Of a DNA stretch of 64,000 bases, positions 1 through 11,672 are shown piece by piece. Source of the DNA: Fusarium oxysporum f. sp. lycopersici 4287 (Eukaryota; Ascomycota; Sordariomycetes; Hypocreales; Nectriaceae). The DNA lies in assembly GCF_000149955.1 (NCBI RefSeq), contig NC_030994.1, forward strand, positions 2,223,071 through 2,287,070, in the 5' to 3' direction. The notes below the pieces were generated by a model. That model was given only the letters and a program-made list of their open reading frames with translations, was not told where the DNA came from and did no database searches. A program made the translations under genes and the position numbers. The stretch's first letter is position 1, and each line of letters opens with the position of its first letter.

Positions 1-321
1 GAATATGTATGTAATCAGGGATACAGTCAACTCCAAGCCATTTAAAGATTTGAAAGTCGTCGATCTTCCAATATCTCTGTACTCCGCGGGAAAGCACATA
101 TCTTCCACGACACTCCAGTCTGTCGGCGATGCCTCTGAGCCCTTACCCTCGCCAATGGGGCTTATGTCAAACGCATGAATGCACCTCGATAAGAAGGGAT
201 AGAATGACAGTGCAACAGTTACACTGAGGAGCAGTAATCTAGCGTTGTGTTTGATATTGGCTCTCGTGCTGTTTTTCGCTATTGGCTCCAACAGAGCAAT
301 GGGGTGCAGAAGCGGCATCAT
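1..321 (-). CDS. Partial putative membrane protein, N-terminal part, runs off left edge
   Basis: An open frame on the minus strand runs from the window edge up to a stop at 460-462. The first in-frame start is a double ATG at 316-321, giving a 107-codon fragment that begins MMPLLHPIALLEP. It contains one clear hydrophobic stretch (ARLLLLSVTVALSFYPFL, residues about 28-45), followed by a polar region with FDISPIGEGKG and DWSVVEDMCFPAEYRD, and a second hydrophobic stretch at the edge. A TATA-like ACTATAAAAAATACC lies about 130 nt upstream of the ATG on the same strand, and the gene would be divergent from the surface-protein gene starting at 633. I do not recognise the family. The residue pattern looks like real protein rather than a shadow frame, but there is no homology evidence here, and an upstream exon cannot be excluded. 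Confidence 0.4.
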   Translation of the reverse strand, partial: MMPLLHPIALLEPIAKNSTRANIKHNARLLLLSVTVALSFYPFLSRCIHAFDISPIGEGKGSEASPTDWSVVEDMCFPAEYRDIGRSTTFKSLNGLELTVSLITYIF

Positions 322-632
322 GCTAATGACGGCGACAGATTGGGATATTCGAGCTTCGATAGCGCCCAAGTCCGCCGCTGAAGGCGGCGTATTCTGGGCG
401 CAACCAAGATCCCATAGCAAGAAATGAAAAAGATGACCAGCGCAGGTATTTTTTATAGTTCATGTCACTGGCTTGAAATGGACAGGCCGAGTGCCGAGCC
501 TCGTTGCAGAGTGTCGGATTTCATATAAGGCTGGCTGCTGTAGCAAGCTTCGAGTCATCTTTGCCCATCAACAGAGCCAGGACCCGATTCAAGTATACAG
601 AAGCTCATTCTAATGATATCAGTGCCCTGAAC
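322..632. promoter_or_regulatory. Divergent intergenic region between the edge gene and the Cys-rich surface protein
   Basis: This 311-nt stretch separates two start codons facing outward. It holds the TATA-like element on the minus strand near 447-461. No other clear regulatory site was recognised. Confidence 0.35.
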
Positions 633-1650
633 ATGTCGAAATCTATTGTTCTATTCACCTTTGGCTTCAGTCTTGCTGCGCTGGTCACATCACAAACCAG
701 TAGTATGGGGCTCTCAGAAACTTGCGGGTACATCGATGGTGGTAGGGTTGTCATCACTGCGTGTAAGCCATCAACTAATGGGAGAACTTGTCCAGATTCC
801 GATCTTGCAATCGAATGCACGTCTAGAGCATGCGGATTCCTGTTCATATATGGCCACGACAATGCCTATGCTGGATGCTGCGGTGAAGAGAGATGTGCAA
901 TCGCGACGACATGTATTGAGTCAGGCACAGCACTAAACAGTAATACCGTTCAATGGTAGGCTCATTAACGCTGGATCAGAAGGCTATGCTAAAGCAGATA
1001 CAGCATCGATGGCTCGCTTTCTGCGTGTGCAACCTACACATGGCCACAACTCTCAGCAGAAGCATATTTCTGTGCCACGGCAAGGACAACCGCGACGGTC
1101 GTTACAGAGACAACTTCTAGCGGTTCGGTTACTAGTACTTTGGAACCAATAATTGTGCCCTCAAGAACAGACGGCGGGTTTTCGAGTACAAACGCAGGAG
1201 GTCCTCAACCAACGACAACAGAGAGTGATGGCGGGCCGAACCTCGGGACCGAATCTGGTCAGTGCATCACTTGATAGACTTTCTCAGTATTCTTGTTAAC
1301 CGCAAAGCAGACTTGAGCTCGCGACAAAGGATAGACGCTGGGGTAGGCTCAGGGCTTTCTGGTGGCCTGCTGCTGATAGTTTTCGCGTAAGTGTTTAAGC
1401 CATCGTTATTTATAACTGACCGGAAACGCGAGTCTGACGCATGTCTAGAATCTTTGGGTGCTACAGACAACGCAAAGGGAAGAGTCTGAGGCCGCAGACC
1501 AATTCGAAACCCATGCTACAGAAAGATGCTCAAGCGCAAGTCAGCTCAGCTCCCTTGAAACAAGGACCGGTAGGCAATGGCCTCCTTGTTGAGAGGGAAG
1601 CTGAAATGAATGACTTGGGGTTATGCCAGAGTGAGCATCTGGTCCGTTGA
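633..1650 (+). CDS. Cys-rich single-pass surface protein (secreted ectodomain, Ser/Thr linker, one TM, short tail)
   Basis: Four exons are needed: 633-955, 995-1257, 1311-1386 and 1449-1650 (864 nt, 287 aa). All introns start GT and end AG, and their phases (2, 1, 2) keep one open frame. The first acceptor could be 994 or 1003; an acceptor at 997 would create a stop. The product has a signal peptide (MSKSIVLFTFGFSLAALVTS), a Cys-rich ectodomain with a CCGEERC core, and an ACATYTWPQL...YFC segment of the kind seen in fungal ectodomain proteins. A Thr/Ser-rich linker follows, then a TM segment split by the third intron (GLSGGLLLIVFA / IFGCY) and a basic tail. The architecture resembles fungal surface sensors or adhesins, but the ectodomain is not WSC and I cannot name the family. 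Function is unknown; plasma-membrane location is inferred. Confidence 0.68.
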
Positions 1651-4600
1651 TACAGGAACAGAGGAAAACATTGAGGAAATGAAGAGAATATGACGATTAG
1701 GGAGAATTAACTATGGAAAATCGAAATCCACAGAGTCAATTGTCTTGTATGATCTCGATATCACGAAATCGTGCCAAGACTCCACAGGGTAATGAGACAC
1801 AATGTCTCTGACACTTGTCACTGACTGGTATGACGGAGCTCGTGTTTCCACCGCCACCAGGCAAAGAATGCAGGGCAGGAAGATAGCACGGGCAGTGGGT
1901 GCCATTGGTGGCAAAGCCCAGAGATATCCCGTCTTTTTAAGAACGATGATCCGACGAAAAGCTGGAAATGGACCCGGAAGAAGAATTCTAAATCTTGGTC
2001 GTGGTCGCACTAACAATGCAAAGCGGCGGAACCTTGGGAACCAAGAAAAACACCAGCGGCGCAGCTGTCAACTCAATCTCCATTATCACAGTCGCGTGCA
2101 GAAAGAGACACGAAATTAGAAAGTTGATTGAGGGAGGTGAAAGCGGCCGCCAAGAGCTGATGAGCTTTAAGATTGAATCTTCCAAAAATAGCCCCCAAGA
2201 CTCATCAGACAATCTCCCATTCTCCAGGTTGGATAAGACTGGGAATCAACGGGCCGCATACCAGCGAACGGTGAAAATATGCGGCTTGGCTAATGATAGA
2301 TTTGTGCAGGAAAGGGGAGTTTATTATGAGGTTATGCCCTCCATGTCGTGTAATGCAAGCCGCACATGAAAGATGCATGTATGGACGATTTGTGTTGGTC
2401 TCACTAACCCCAGCGCTGGTCATTTCCTGTACCAGATAGTTCTCAAACATATATTTCAATATATACTCCGAAGTCATATATCTGTGTCTGTATTCTCAGT
2501 CCGTACTAGATATCTTCAACAGGTAAAAACCTGGTGATGACGAAGGTGACTATGTACCTTCTCTCACACGAATATGAGACCAGAAAACATCCGACGAGGC
2601 ACAAAAACGGTCTTGGCGGATGATTCGGAACGGAAGCCACGTTGAGTCCAGTGACGCCTCAATGTCTAAAGAGACTGCAGCGGCCAGCCCAATCACTTGA
2701 GATTCAGCATTCCCAGCCGAAAAGGCCATAGCGTTTGTGAGCATGGCATAAGCTTCACTATGTCAGCGGTCAATCTAGTCGTCAATGCGACTGCATCTCG
2801 GTATGCTCGAGACGGTCGGACTTATTTGACAGGTTCAACGTCGACTTCAAACGCCGATAGTCCCGACCGGCTGGAACAAATCCTATCTTCCGGCTCGGAA
2901 TATTGATCGTGGAGCGCGAAACCAGAACACCAAGCGTTGAAGTTGCATCGTCAAGCATGTCATGCCAGCGATTGTCCAAGATGAATATCCACAGGTCCCT
3001 TGATCAAAATCAATCTCCATGGGGTTTTGGCATCGAGTATCCTCGTAGCAATTGGGGGTTCAATAATGCAACGGGTCAACACATCTCTTGGCAGCCATGG
3101 GGATGGATGAAGGATAATTAGGGACAAGCCTGTTCAGAGATGCATACCTAGATCAAAGAGGGCCTTGACGGCTTCTTACTGGCAAAGCCAGAGTCTGCCT
3201 TGCAAGAAGAGCCCTGAAGCGTGTTTGGAGCTATGATAAGTTGGGTGCTGGTTGGCGAATCGACCCGCTGCCATGTTCCTTGCTTTAATCGCGTTAATTA
3301 TTGTGCTTTCTTTTCAAAGCCGGACCAGAGTCAATTCCTGGTAGTCTTGCAACTTGGCTATTTCATTCGCTGCCTCGATGAGTTTCAGACTTTCATCATC
3401 GATCTCGTGCATTGGTGTCCAGTACGTATCAATCTCGGAGCTCTAGGAGCAAATCGTGTTGCGAATTGCTTCGCGGCCCTTTTATGAAGGAGGTTGATAT
3501 GACCCACAGGTGACATTTGACCAAGGACAGACCAGGAAGAGAGGCTTTTTGGGACGTCGACAAAAGGGGCAAGTCGATAACTAATGTAGGAACCAAGTCA
3601 TTTGTGCCAACCAGAAATGCGAGGATGGTGTAGGATTGAGCGATAACCTTATCGGAAGTCTGCACAAAACAGGAATTGTGCATTATCTAGCGCTTCTGGT
3701 GGCATAGAATTGAGCCTAATCCAAGCTTGCATGGTCCGTGGGCCGAATAGCCAGCTCAAGATCAGTGGAGTTGGGATCGATTCAGCTGAAAGGGTCTTTT
3801 TCAACAAGATCGATTTGCATTCAAGACTCCGAGGTTGCAAACTTGCTGTGCGTCAGCTTCAGACTTACTCTTTCCACCCGATGGAAATAATTCTTGATTT
3901 TGGCTTGCAGAGGCTAATAAATCTTCGGTGTCGCCTCGACCGCTTTGCTACGTGGAGTGGTAGCAGACGGCGTTTCCAGTTGCTGTTTCAATTCGGTAGC
4001 CGGTGTATTCTCTCGTCACAATACATGCAGTGAGGAAGACAGTCGTTCCGTTTCTCGATGATTCAAAATATCGCTACAGATATATATTCAGATGGGACGA
4101 CTTGGAATCATCCTTGCAGGGCTGGATACCGAGACAGCGGTTGTTGTTGGTCGGACGAGGTCAGGCACGATCATATTAATGCAGGTCCAATGACACAACT
4201 CTGCTAGTCAAAAGAAGATAATCACTGTATGCGATAATTCATCGACTCCAGTCAAGCATATCAGCTGCCTTGAAGTTATCATGCCCTGATCTTGAAATTG
4301 ATTGTGGTGGTGGGGGCTTTGATGCACCGAAATGACCGCTGACTTATCTGTGGTCTGGCTTATCCCTTTATTTTGAGATGAGCTATTGCCCCTCTGCCTG
4401 ATTTGCAGCTCTCAACTCCATTGCATCGTAGTATACGGAGTAGGTTTATTAAGCGCCTTCCAGGAATAACCTGCAGGTCGTATTCTGAATGGGCCGTCAA
4501 CGTTCAGTAACAACAAGCCTTGCAAGACACGTGGACCGGTACGGTGGTGACCACAGGTAATTAGCTGACGCGCACCTCCTGCCGAGAGTACATCCACTAA

Positions 4601-6967
4601 AAGAGCGCACAAATTTTGCACAGACTTTGCACAGAATGTGATTAGACTTGTGAAAGCTTCCAGACCAGGTATGTATACCAAAAGCTAGGTGTCGCCGCGG
4701 GGGTGCATTGACGTACAAATGAATGTTTGATACCCCCCACTTGGAGGTGGATTGTCGCCCGCTTCGATCAACTCAATCGCTATAAGCCTGTCTAGCATCG
4801 ATGAGTAGTATGTATATATCTTGGCAGTAGAATGAACAAGTCCCTCATAATAATGTTCCTAGGCGCAGAGACGGCGTCCTCAACAAACAGTTGGCGCTGC
4901 CAATGTTCCTTCAAAAGAAAGTGTGTGAGTAATAACTGCCGTGGTTAAAATGGATAAATTCTTTAACAGTGATGGTGCCTTGAAACCAGGCCAAGCATGG
5001 CCAAGATCTGCGGTATAAAGTCCATTTTGGGAAGATGGAGGGTGAGATACGTACGCGACTATGCTGTTCCTGAATATCATCCACAAACTGGTCATGAACC
5101 ATTTGTGAGTAAGGTTTGCACCTGTTTGACAGCCGATTATGCAAATCAAATGGTAAAAAGTCGCGGGTATCGATGCAAGAGCCATCTGTTGTGGTCATTG
5201 CTGGAACAATCCAGGATCGAGAGCGATTGGACTCTCATGAATTCGGAGCCGGTATCAAACACTCTTGTGAGAATTATCGTAAAACGCGTGTTCCAATGGC
5301 GACAGCACATTCCTTATTTCAGGTGAAGGCATTGGGTGAGGTGGCTTGCTTGCAGGCGGCCGTAGCGGTCGCAGCGTCGCTGGCGGTCCCCTGGTAGATG
5401 GAACCCGTGCAAGGCCGCAGGGGCGTGTGAGTGTTCAGGGGGTCGGCTTTGATGAAATCCAGGAGAAGGTTGGAAGGAGTGGTGGGGTTTGAGACAAACG
5501 AGTACCGGCTGGACCGTCGTACGCGTGTGTAATGCAATACGGCATCAAAGAAGTCAAAGACTTTTCTTCCTCTTGAAAGGACCGAGCTTCAAAAGTCGCT
5601 CATGTTCATGGTCGAGTCACGATGGAGCCACTTCTTGAAACCTTTGTCCCTCTAAACCCTTCATATTGAAAGCTTTAGTCTGATGCTTTCACATCAAGTC
5701 GCAAGATAACAATGATTACCTTATCTTATCTTTACTGCAGTTTTGTCTGGATTTGTACATCTTCTGTCGGGCTGGGAAGATGAGGAAAGATGTTTCCGTG
5801 ATGGTGTGGTTTCGTGTTTGTGTCGTGCAACTCGAAAGGAAGGCGCTGCTCCGTATATACAAGCCAAATGCGGTTAGTGTGCGCCAAATTATGCATTATG
5901 TTATTCGTGATTTGCGCAACTGGCCGAGAATGCACAAAACGGGCAAATCCCCTACCGTTAGTTGTTGTACTAACGACCGTGTCCAATGAGAATAATTGAG
6001 CACTAACTTGACAGAGAGTTCAGGTGTGCATCACTTGCGGGTCTTCGCGGACGTTAGCGGTTAATAGTGAGTTTGATGGTCGAAATTTGAGCTTATGCTA
6101 TGCATGTTTTGTGCAAAAGGAGAAACGAGACCTTCTTGGCTTATCCACCAGCGACAAGAGAGATGATGCCAAAATGGTGGCCAAATCCCTGCTAAATCCC
6201 TGACAAAGACTCCACTACATGGCAGGTGCCCCTGCACCCCCTGGTCCTTTGTCTCGCCATCTCGTGCAGTTACTGGCTGGTGCCGTTCAGGCCCTGGCCT
6301 TGCTTGGCTTTTGGCTCTGGATCTCCCCTTCGCTGAGCGTCTGGTCCCTTTCCTTTTCCCGTGCCTTCTGACTCGCTTCGCTTCGCTACCTTTCCTCTCC
6401 TGCTCATCTCACTCCCATCTCGTCTTTCAACAAAACAAGCCACTACCTCCGGCCGCTCGCTCGTTCCAGTCCCTCTTTCATCTCCCCCCACACTTTCAAA
6501 GCGTTTGTTCTTCTCTCATCTGTGAAGCGTTTATCGTGGTCATCACCATCACGACCAGCGTCTCCTTTTCATCGTCGAGTCTTTTTTCCTTTACTCGCGG
6601 CCATCCAATCTTGATCTTCCTTTGTTCGACCGCCTTACATCAGTTCTTCCACAGCCACGTACGCGATTGATACCCAGGACTCCCTTCATCACCGTCAACT
6701 CTTCACAACTCGACGGCACTGCTGGACCAAGCCATCCACCCTCAGTGGCCTTGGTTCACTTTAAACAAAGGGTACATCGTGTTGCCGCCTCTGCCCACGA
6801 CGACAAGGACGACTCGATTCGATCTATTGCTTGAAGGAGTGACCATACGATCTGACTCAACTCGACTCCAGTTGATCTGATTCGAGGTTTGCATCGGCGA
6901 TCAGCATATCATATTCATATTCTCTTTCTACACTTTCGCTCAAAATTCCGATACACAAACGATCATC
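1651..6967. other. 5.3 kb without a supportable gene; the last 0.7 kb is the WSC-gene leader
   Basis: Several 60-120 codon frames occur, but none has a start, splice pattern and composition that convince. Fragments at 2550-2744 (minus) and 4900-5200 (minus) look somewhat protein-like, and the latter has a possible GTACGT donor near 5052. They could be remnants of decayed genes. From about 6230 to 6960 the plus strand is C/T-rich with long pyrimidine runs, as expected for the promoter and 5' UTR of the WSC gene. Confidence 0.5.
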
Positions 6968-7869
6968 ATGAAAACCTCAACACTCATGACAATGGTCCTT
7001 GCGGCTGCCACTAACTTAATGGTCCATGCCGCAACAGTGAGCAACGATCCTGTCGTGGAACCTGTCCTCAACCAGATGACCTCTCAAGGCTGCTGGAAGT
7101 CGAATGGCAACTTGACAGTTGGATACGAAGGAGTGAAGACAACAAGTGGTTGGTGCTGGGATATTTGCAAGAAGAAGAGCTCCAAGGTTTTCAGTGTCCA
7201 AGGATCTAAGTGCTATTGTGGCGACGTTTATCCCAAGGAGGGTGATCAAGTTGACGACGACAAATGCAACTGGCCATGCCCTGGCTACGGCAAAGCGGCT
7301 TGTGGTGCTCTGAAGAATTACTGGTCAGTCTACAACTCAGGCGAAGACCTTGCGCCCGACAATTATGTGCCAGAAGAAACGACGACAAGTGCTGCCCCTT
7401 CTTCCACCAAGGCTGCGGAGACTACTGCCGCAGAGGAGTCTTCTCCTGCAACAGGAACTCAGGACGCCGCTACTACTTCAGAAGCCGCTTCAGATGATAA
7501 GAAGGATGGCCCCAACGTGGCCGCTATTGCCGCGGGCGTGGTTGTCGGCGTGGTTGTCATTGCTGCTATTGGAGGTGGTGCTATTTTCTTCGTTCGTCGC
7601 CGACGCAATGCTGAGATAGAAGAGGAGCACCGTCGGAACGCGGCTGTAAATGCTTTCATCAACGGCTCCAAGCCCCCCGGCAGCAGCGGTAGCATCTCTA
7701 TGACTGATTCGCGCCTTGACCCAGTCATGGCTCACCGACGACTCAGTGACGGCAGCATCGCCGATAACCAAGATTACTCTCGAAGAATTCTACGGGTAAG
7801 TTGACGGGACAAAAATTGCCGTAAAACGTCTGTTTACTAATAATACATCTTTAGGTCACCAACGCATGA
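6968..7869 (+). CDS. WSC-domain cell-wall stress sensor, type I membrane protein
   Basis: Two exons, 6968-7795 and 7855-7869, encode 280 aa. The intron has a GTAAGT donor and a CTAAT branch point; the last exon adds only four codons and the stop. Order of parts: signal peptide (1-21), WSC domain (about 39-123) with all eight cysteines (C42, 63, 67, 82, 84, 100, 104, 112), Ser/Thr/Ala-rich stalk (130-180), one TM helix (about 184-208), and a stop-transfer RRRR. The cytoplasmic tail ends in the DYSRRILRVTNA box typical of fungal Wsc proteins. Wsc sensors sit in the plasma membrane, probe the wall through the WSC domain and O-mannosylated stalk, and signal through Rom2-Rho1 to the cell-wall-integrity MAP kinase pathway. 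That role is family knowledge. Which Wsc paralogue this is cannot be decided from one window. Confidence 0.93.
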
Positions 7870-9522
7870 ACGAGTGTCCGGTCTGGGATCTTCAAAGCCA
7901 ATTACTTCTCAATCATTATTTCACAATCGGCATTTACGGCGTTTTCGGGATGATAGCTCATGTGTATTTGCCAATCGATCACTCCCGACGATCTGGCGGC
8001 GTTTGACTCTTTTCTGGGCGTAGGACTAGACATTTCTTCTACTATTTGCGTCCGCGGAATTACGACTGGATTTGATCAATCACGCTCCACGGCACACCGG
8101 CTTCACCTGCGCCATCCACTCATTACCTCCTTTTTCACAACTAAGCCTTGAACGAAACGACTGGAGAAGATGGGAATAATGCCGCAAGTGCCCTTTTTAG
8201 ATGCCATCTTTCCCTGGATCCGTTTCACTATGGATGTCGTCTTCGTGTAAGGGTATTTCCAAGCGGCGATCATACCCGCGTGTAATCGGCACGTCTGTTT
8301 TCTTTTCTTCATGACTGGGAGTCCTGTGTCTCCTGTGTACAAATTCTCCCTCTATTTGTTGAGTAGGGCAGGGTTAAATCTAAAAATAAGGGGGCGAGGA
8401 GTCCTCTTGGGATATTGGTCAGGGTGCGATGGAGCGACTTGTCACATAGATACAATGGGACGCGGGAGATATGCCAACCTCGTGGAGGAGATATCACGAT
8501 TGGGGGGTTGGCAGGTAGTGCGGGATATCCTATCGTCGCTTTATTTACTTTTTCACTTGACCGTTATCTTTTCCCTATCATTGACCGATGATCGTGGTGG
8601 TCATGGTGTTGCCTGTATGTAGGGTTGTGCATAGTCATATACCACCACTTAGGACTTGAGATGCTGGTTCATGGACTGAGTCTTTCACTTGATATCACTG
8701 CTGAGGCAAGATGCTGTTTTAGGTTTATATATATACCCTGGGCAAGCTCTTTGGCATCGTGTGTCTGTGATTTGTGTGATAATGGTGAATGTCATTTTGT
8801 ATTGGTACTAGCTCTCAGGTTCGGTACGTAACTGAAAAGATGATTTTTGCCTAGCCATCTCACTTGTCGATTCGTCTTGACGATACATACACTCACAGCG
8901 ACGCCCCTTTGAATAGACACGGTTCTGGCGCCCGATCTAAACCTTTACAGACAAATACAGACGAGGTTTTACGAATTCCTGGAACCTCGTAGAACCTTTG
9001 AATTGTGCTACGACGGCATTGCTTGGTAATGTTGAGGGTCTTTTCACGTTAGTTTTGATAGTCAATACCTCTTCGTTGAAAATGATCAAAGCCAAGTGGA
9101 TCACAGGTGTGAGACCACGGCACAACCACAAAGAAGATACCACCAGAAAATATTTCACATCAAATCAGATACTCACGCCACATTGAAAACAAAATTGATA
9201 GAACTGCCCTCAAGGTGACAATATGAGTCGTAACTTGAAGGCTACCAACCTTGTGCAGGGTAGGTAGTCCAGTAGCAAATACCTGCATGTTCAGTGAAGC
9301 TACCACGTGACTATCGAAGCTCTAGCTTGGCGCGATGCTTGTCGCGTTGGAAAAGTTCCCAGCCTGCAAGCATCAACCAACAGCAAACACAAACAAAACA
9401 CTTTCACACATATCGCATACACAACGAGCACCAATACAGATTCCCAAATATTGAGCCATAAATCCACACAAAAGAACACATATAGGTTCTTATAGGGCTT
9501 GCTACCCGAACTCAAACTCAGC
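7870..9522. other. Intergenic region, WSC 3' side to WD40-protein promoter
   Basis: About 1.65 kb with only short, unconvincing frames. The first several hundred bases probably hold the WSC 3' UTR. A GGGTAGGTAG motif at about 9258 and an A/C-rich leader just before 9523 belong to the next promoter. Confidence 0.5.
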
Positions 9523-11672
9523 ATGAGCTCTATCCCAGCTCCTCGAATCCGCCGCACGGCGCAAAACACACAATTCACGTAGGTGAACCTCTTTTTCGAC
9601 TGATATTCGGCCCAAAGAACGCTTTCTCATTTTCTAGATATAACCTTTCGCGACGGGTAAACGATGTTCAAACCTATCCCGTTTACTCTCCACAAGGAGC
9701 GACCATCCTCGTATACGGTCACGAAAACGGTGTGACGATCGCATGGCGAGGAGGCAAGCGATTCAAGGCTGCGAAGAAGGCGCCGCCTCAGCCTGAAAAG
9801 CAGAATGGAACTACAGACGACTCGATTATGATCATCGACTCGGACGACGACGAACCACCAGCCAAGTCCAAGACAGCATCTCACTATGAGGACAAACCGC
9901 AGTTTGAAGATGGGATTCAGGATACTCCCTTTCCGGAGATCGTCCAGACCCTGGACCTGGCGCTTGGAACAGCGGTCCTGAAAGTTGCGGTCATGCCTAT
10001 GACCCCGACACTGGCAGATGATGCTGCATGGGGAGGTGCTAAAGTCCTGACGGAAAAGATGGTATTTGCTGTGTCTTGCGTGACCAACGACATCTACGTC
10101 ATTACACTTCCTCTTACTCCTCCGTCACCAGAGAGCAAGGCAAGATCAGAGCTCAGGAGCGATCTGCTGGCAGGCAAGGCTGGATCCGGAGCTTGGGGAG
10201 AGTCGCTCATCCTGCTTGGTGGCCAGAACAGACACAGTGAGGGGATTGCCATCAACCTCATCATGCCCACTGACACGGAGCGACCTGGTACAAAATCCAG
10301 AGCCGTTGTTGCCTCGCACTGCAGGGAGGCTTCTGGCGTGCTCCGGTTATGGGATGTGCCACTAGATGCCAGTGACAAGCCCGCCAAAGCTGTCGAGTCT
10401 TTCCAGACCGAGTATTTGCCAAACCCTCTGACAAGCATATCCTTCAACTCTACACATACAACACAACTGCTTGCTGTCTCAGCGCTGCAGGGTGTCCGGA
10501 TCTATGACTTTGCGCGACCCTCTTTCACCGCCACAGATGCCACAGGGCCTTTCCCTATTCAAGGCTCATGGCTTCTCTCTATGTATCAGCCCTTTTCTCG
10601 CCCTTCGTCGACAAGGAAACCAATAATTGACGCTGCTTGGATAGCACACGGCCGCGCCATATTAGTCCTCCTTGCCGATGGCATGTGGGGTATCTGGGAC
10701 GTTGATGGCGCCAGTCCTACTGCACCAGGCGCTGTTCTCTCAAATAAACTCCAACCTGGAGTAAAGGGAGCCGCCTTGACGACCTTCAGCGTTTCTGGCT
10801 ACGTAGAGGGGACAAGCTCACTTAGGAGTGTGACGACCCAGAACAAGGAGCACAGCACTGGAGACTTCGCCCCTATGACCCCTCACACTCGACGACAGGC
10901 TACTGCATCCCTGAGCTCTGCTATCACACTTGACCGCCTGGCTACTATCCGAGGTGGCATCAAAGTGTTGTCTCTGCCATCGAGTGGTAGCGCCATTCAA
11001 GACGAGACAGTGGTTCTGTGGGTCGGTGGCCTCGAACATGTATGCGTCATCCCTGGAGTCACGCGCTTCTGGGATTCTCAACTTCGAAGGGCTGCCGGAA
11101 CAGGTGGAGACATTTTCAACGGAGCGCAACCAGTAAAGATGATCAAGCTCCTGGATCTGGCAACTGGTCTGCTGGGCGAGAGATGTTGCGGAGTTGGTCT
11201 GTTGATAGAGCCTGATCACAGTATTATCGCCCAAGATGGTGGTCTTCCTGCCGATGTTATTGTTCTCGGCGAGTCCAGGATTGTTGTTGTTCGAGAAGGA
11301 GAGGACGGACCCGGCAAGATTGTGGGTGCCGCGGCAAACTCACGAAGACGACGTCTGTTTTCAAAGGGAGATAAGTCAGACGCTATCATCGTGCACGGCA
11401 GGGAAACCCGACCAGCCAAGTCTTTATTCAACCTGAGCACTGTCAAGCCGGGTACTTTACGGCTTCGATCTGCCTCTGGAAATTACGATGCAGACGCAGA
11501 CACCACTCTGCAGCCACCGCGCCGAACGGTCGGCTTTGACTTTATGGACACGCTTGAAGCAGCAGCAGACGATACGCAAGACTTTACGAGACGGAATGTG
11601 GAGTTTGAGATGTTGGATATCATGGAGATCGACAAGACGCTTGACAGCATGGATGGCCAAAGAAGGACATGA
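9523..11672 (+). CDS. WD40-type beta-propeller protein, possible nucleoporin Nup37
   Basis: Exon 1 is 9523-9578 (MSSIPAPRIRRTAQNTQFT, the last Thr split by the intron) and exon 2 is 9638-11672, giving 696 aa. The intron has a GTAGGT donor, GACTGAT branch and CTAG acceptor. The N-terminal half has propeller-like blades (ILVYGHENGVTIAW, VLRLWDVP, LLAVSALQGVRIYDF, ILVLLADGMWGIWDVDG). The C-terminal 150-200 residues leave the propeller and include basic RRRRLFSKG and a conserved-looking acidic end (FEMLDIMEID). A propeller plus a long C-terminal extension fits the larger filamentous-fungal form of Nup37, a member of the Nup84/Y complex of the nuclear pore. That assignment is from memory of the family and is tentative. 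An acidic insert with a SUMO-interacting-like motif lies at residues 82-91. Confidence 0.75.

Noticed and set aside
6311..6670. 119-codon frame upstream of the WSC gene
   Set aside because: Its Ser/Phe/Leu-rich composition comes from C/T-rich leader DNA; no domain or splice support.
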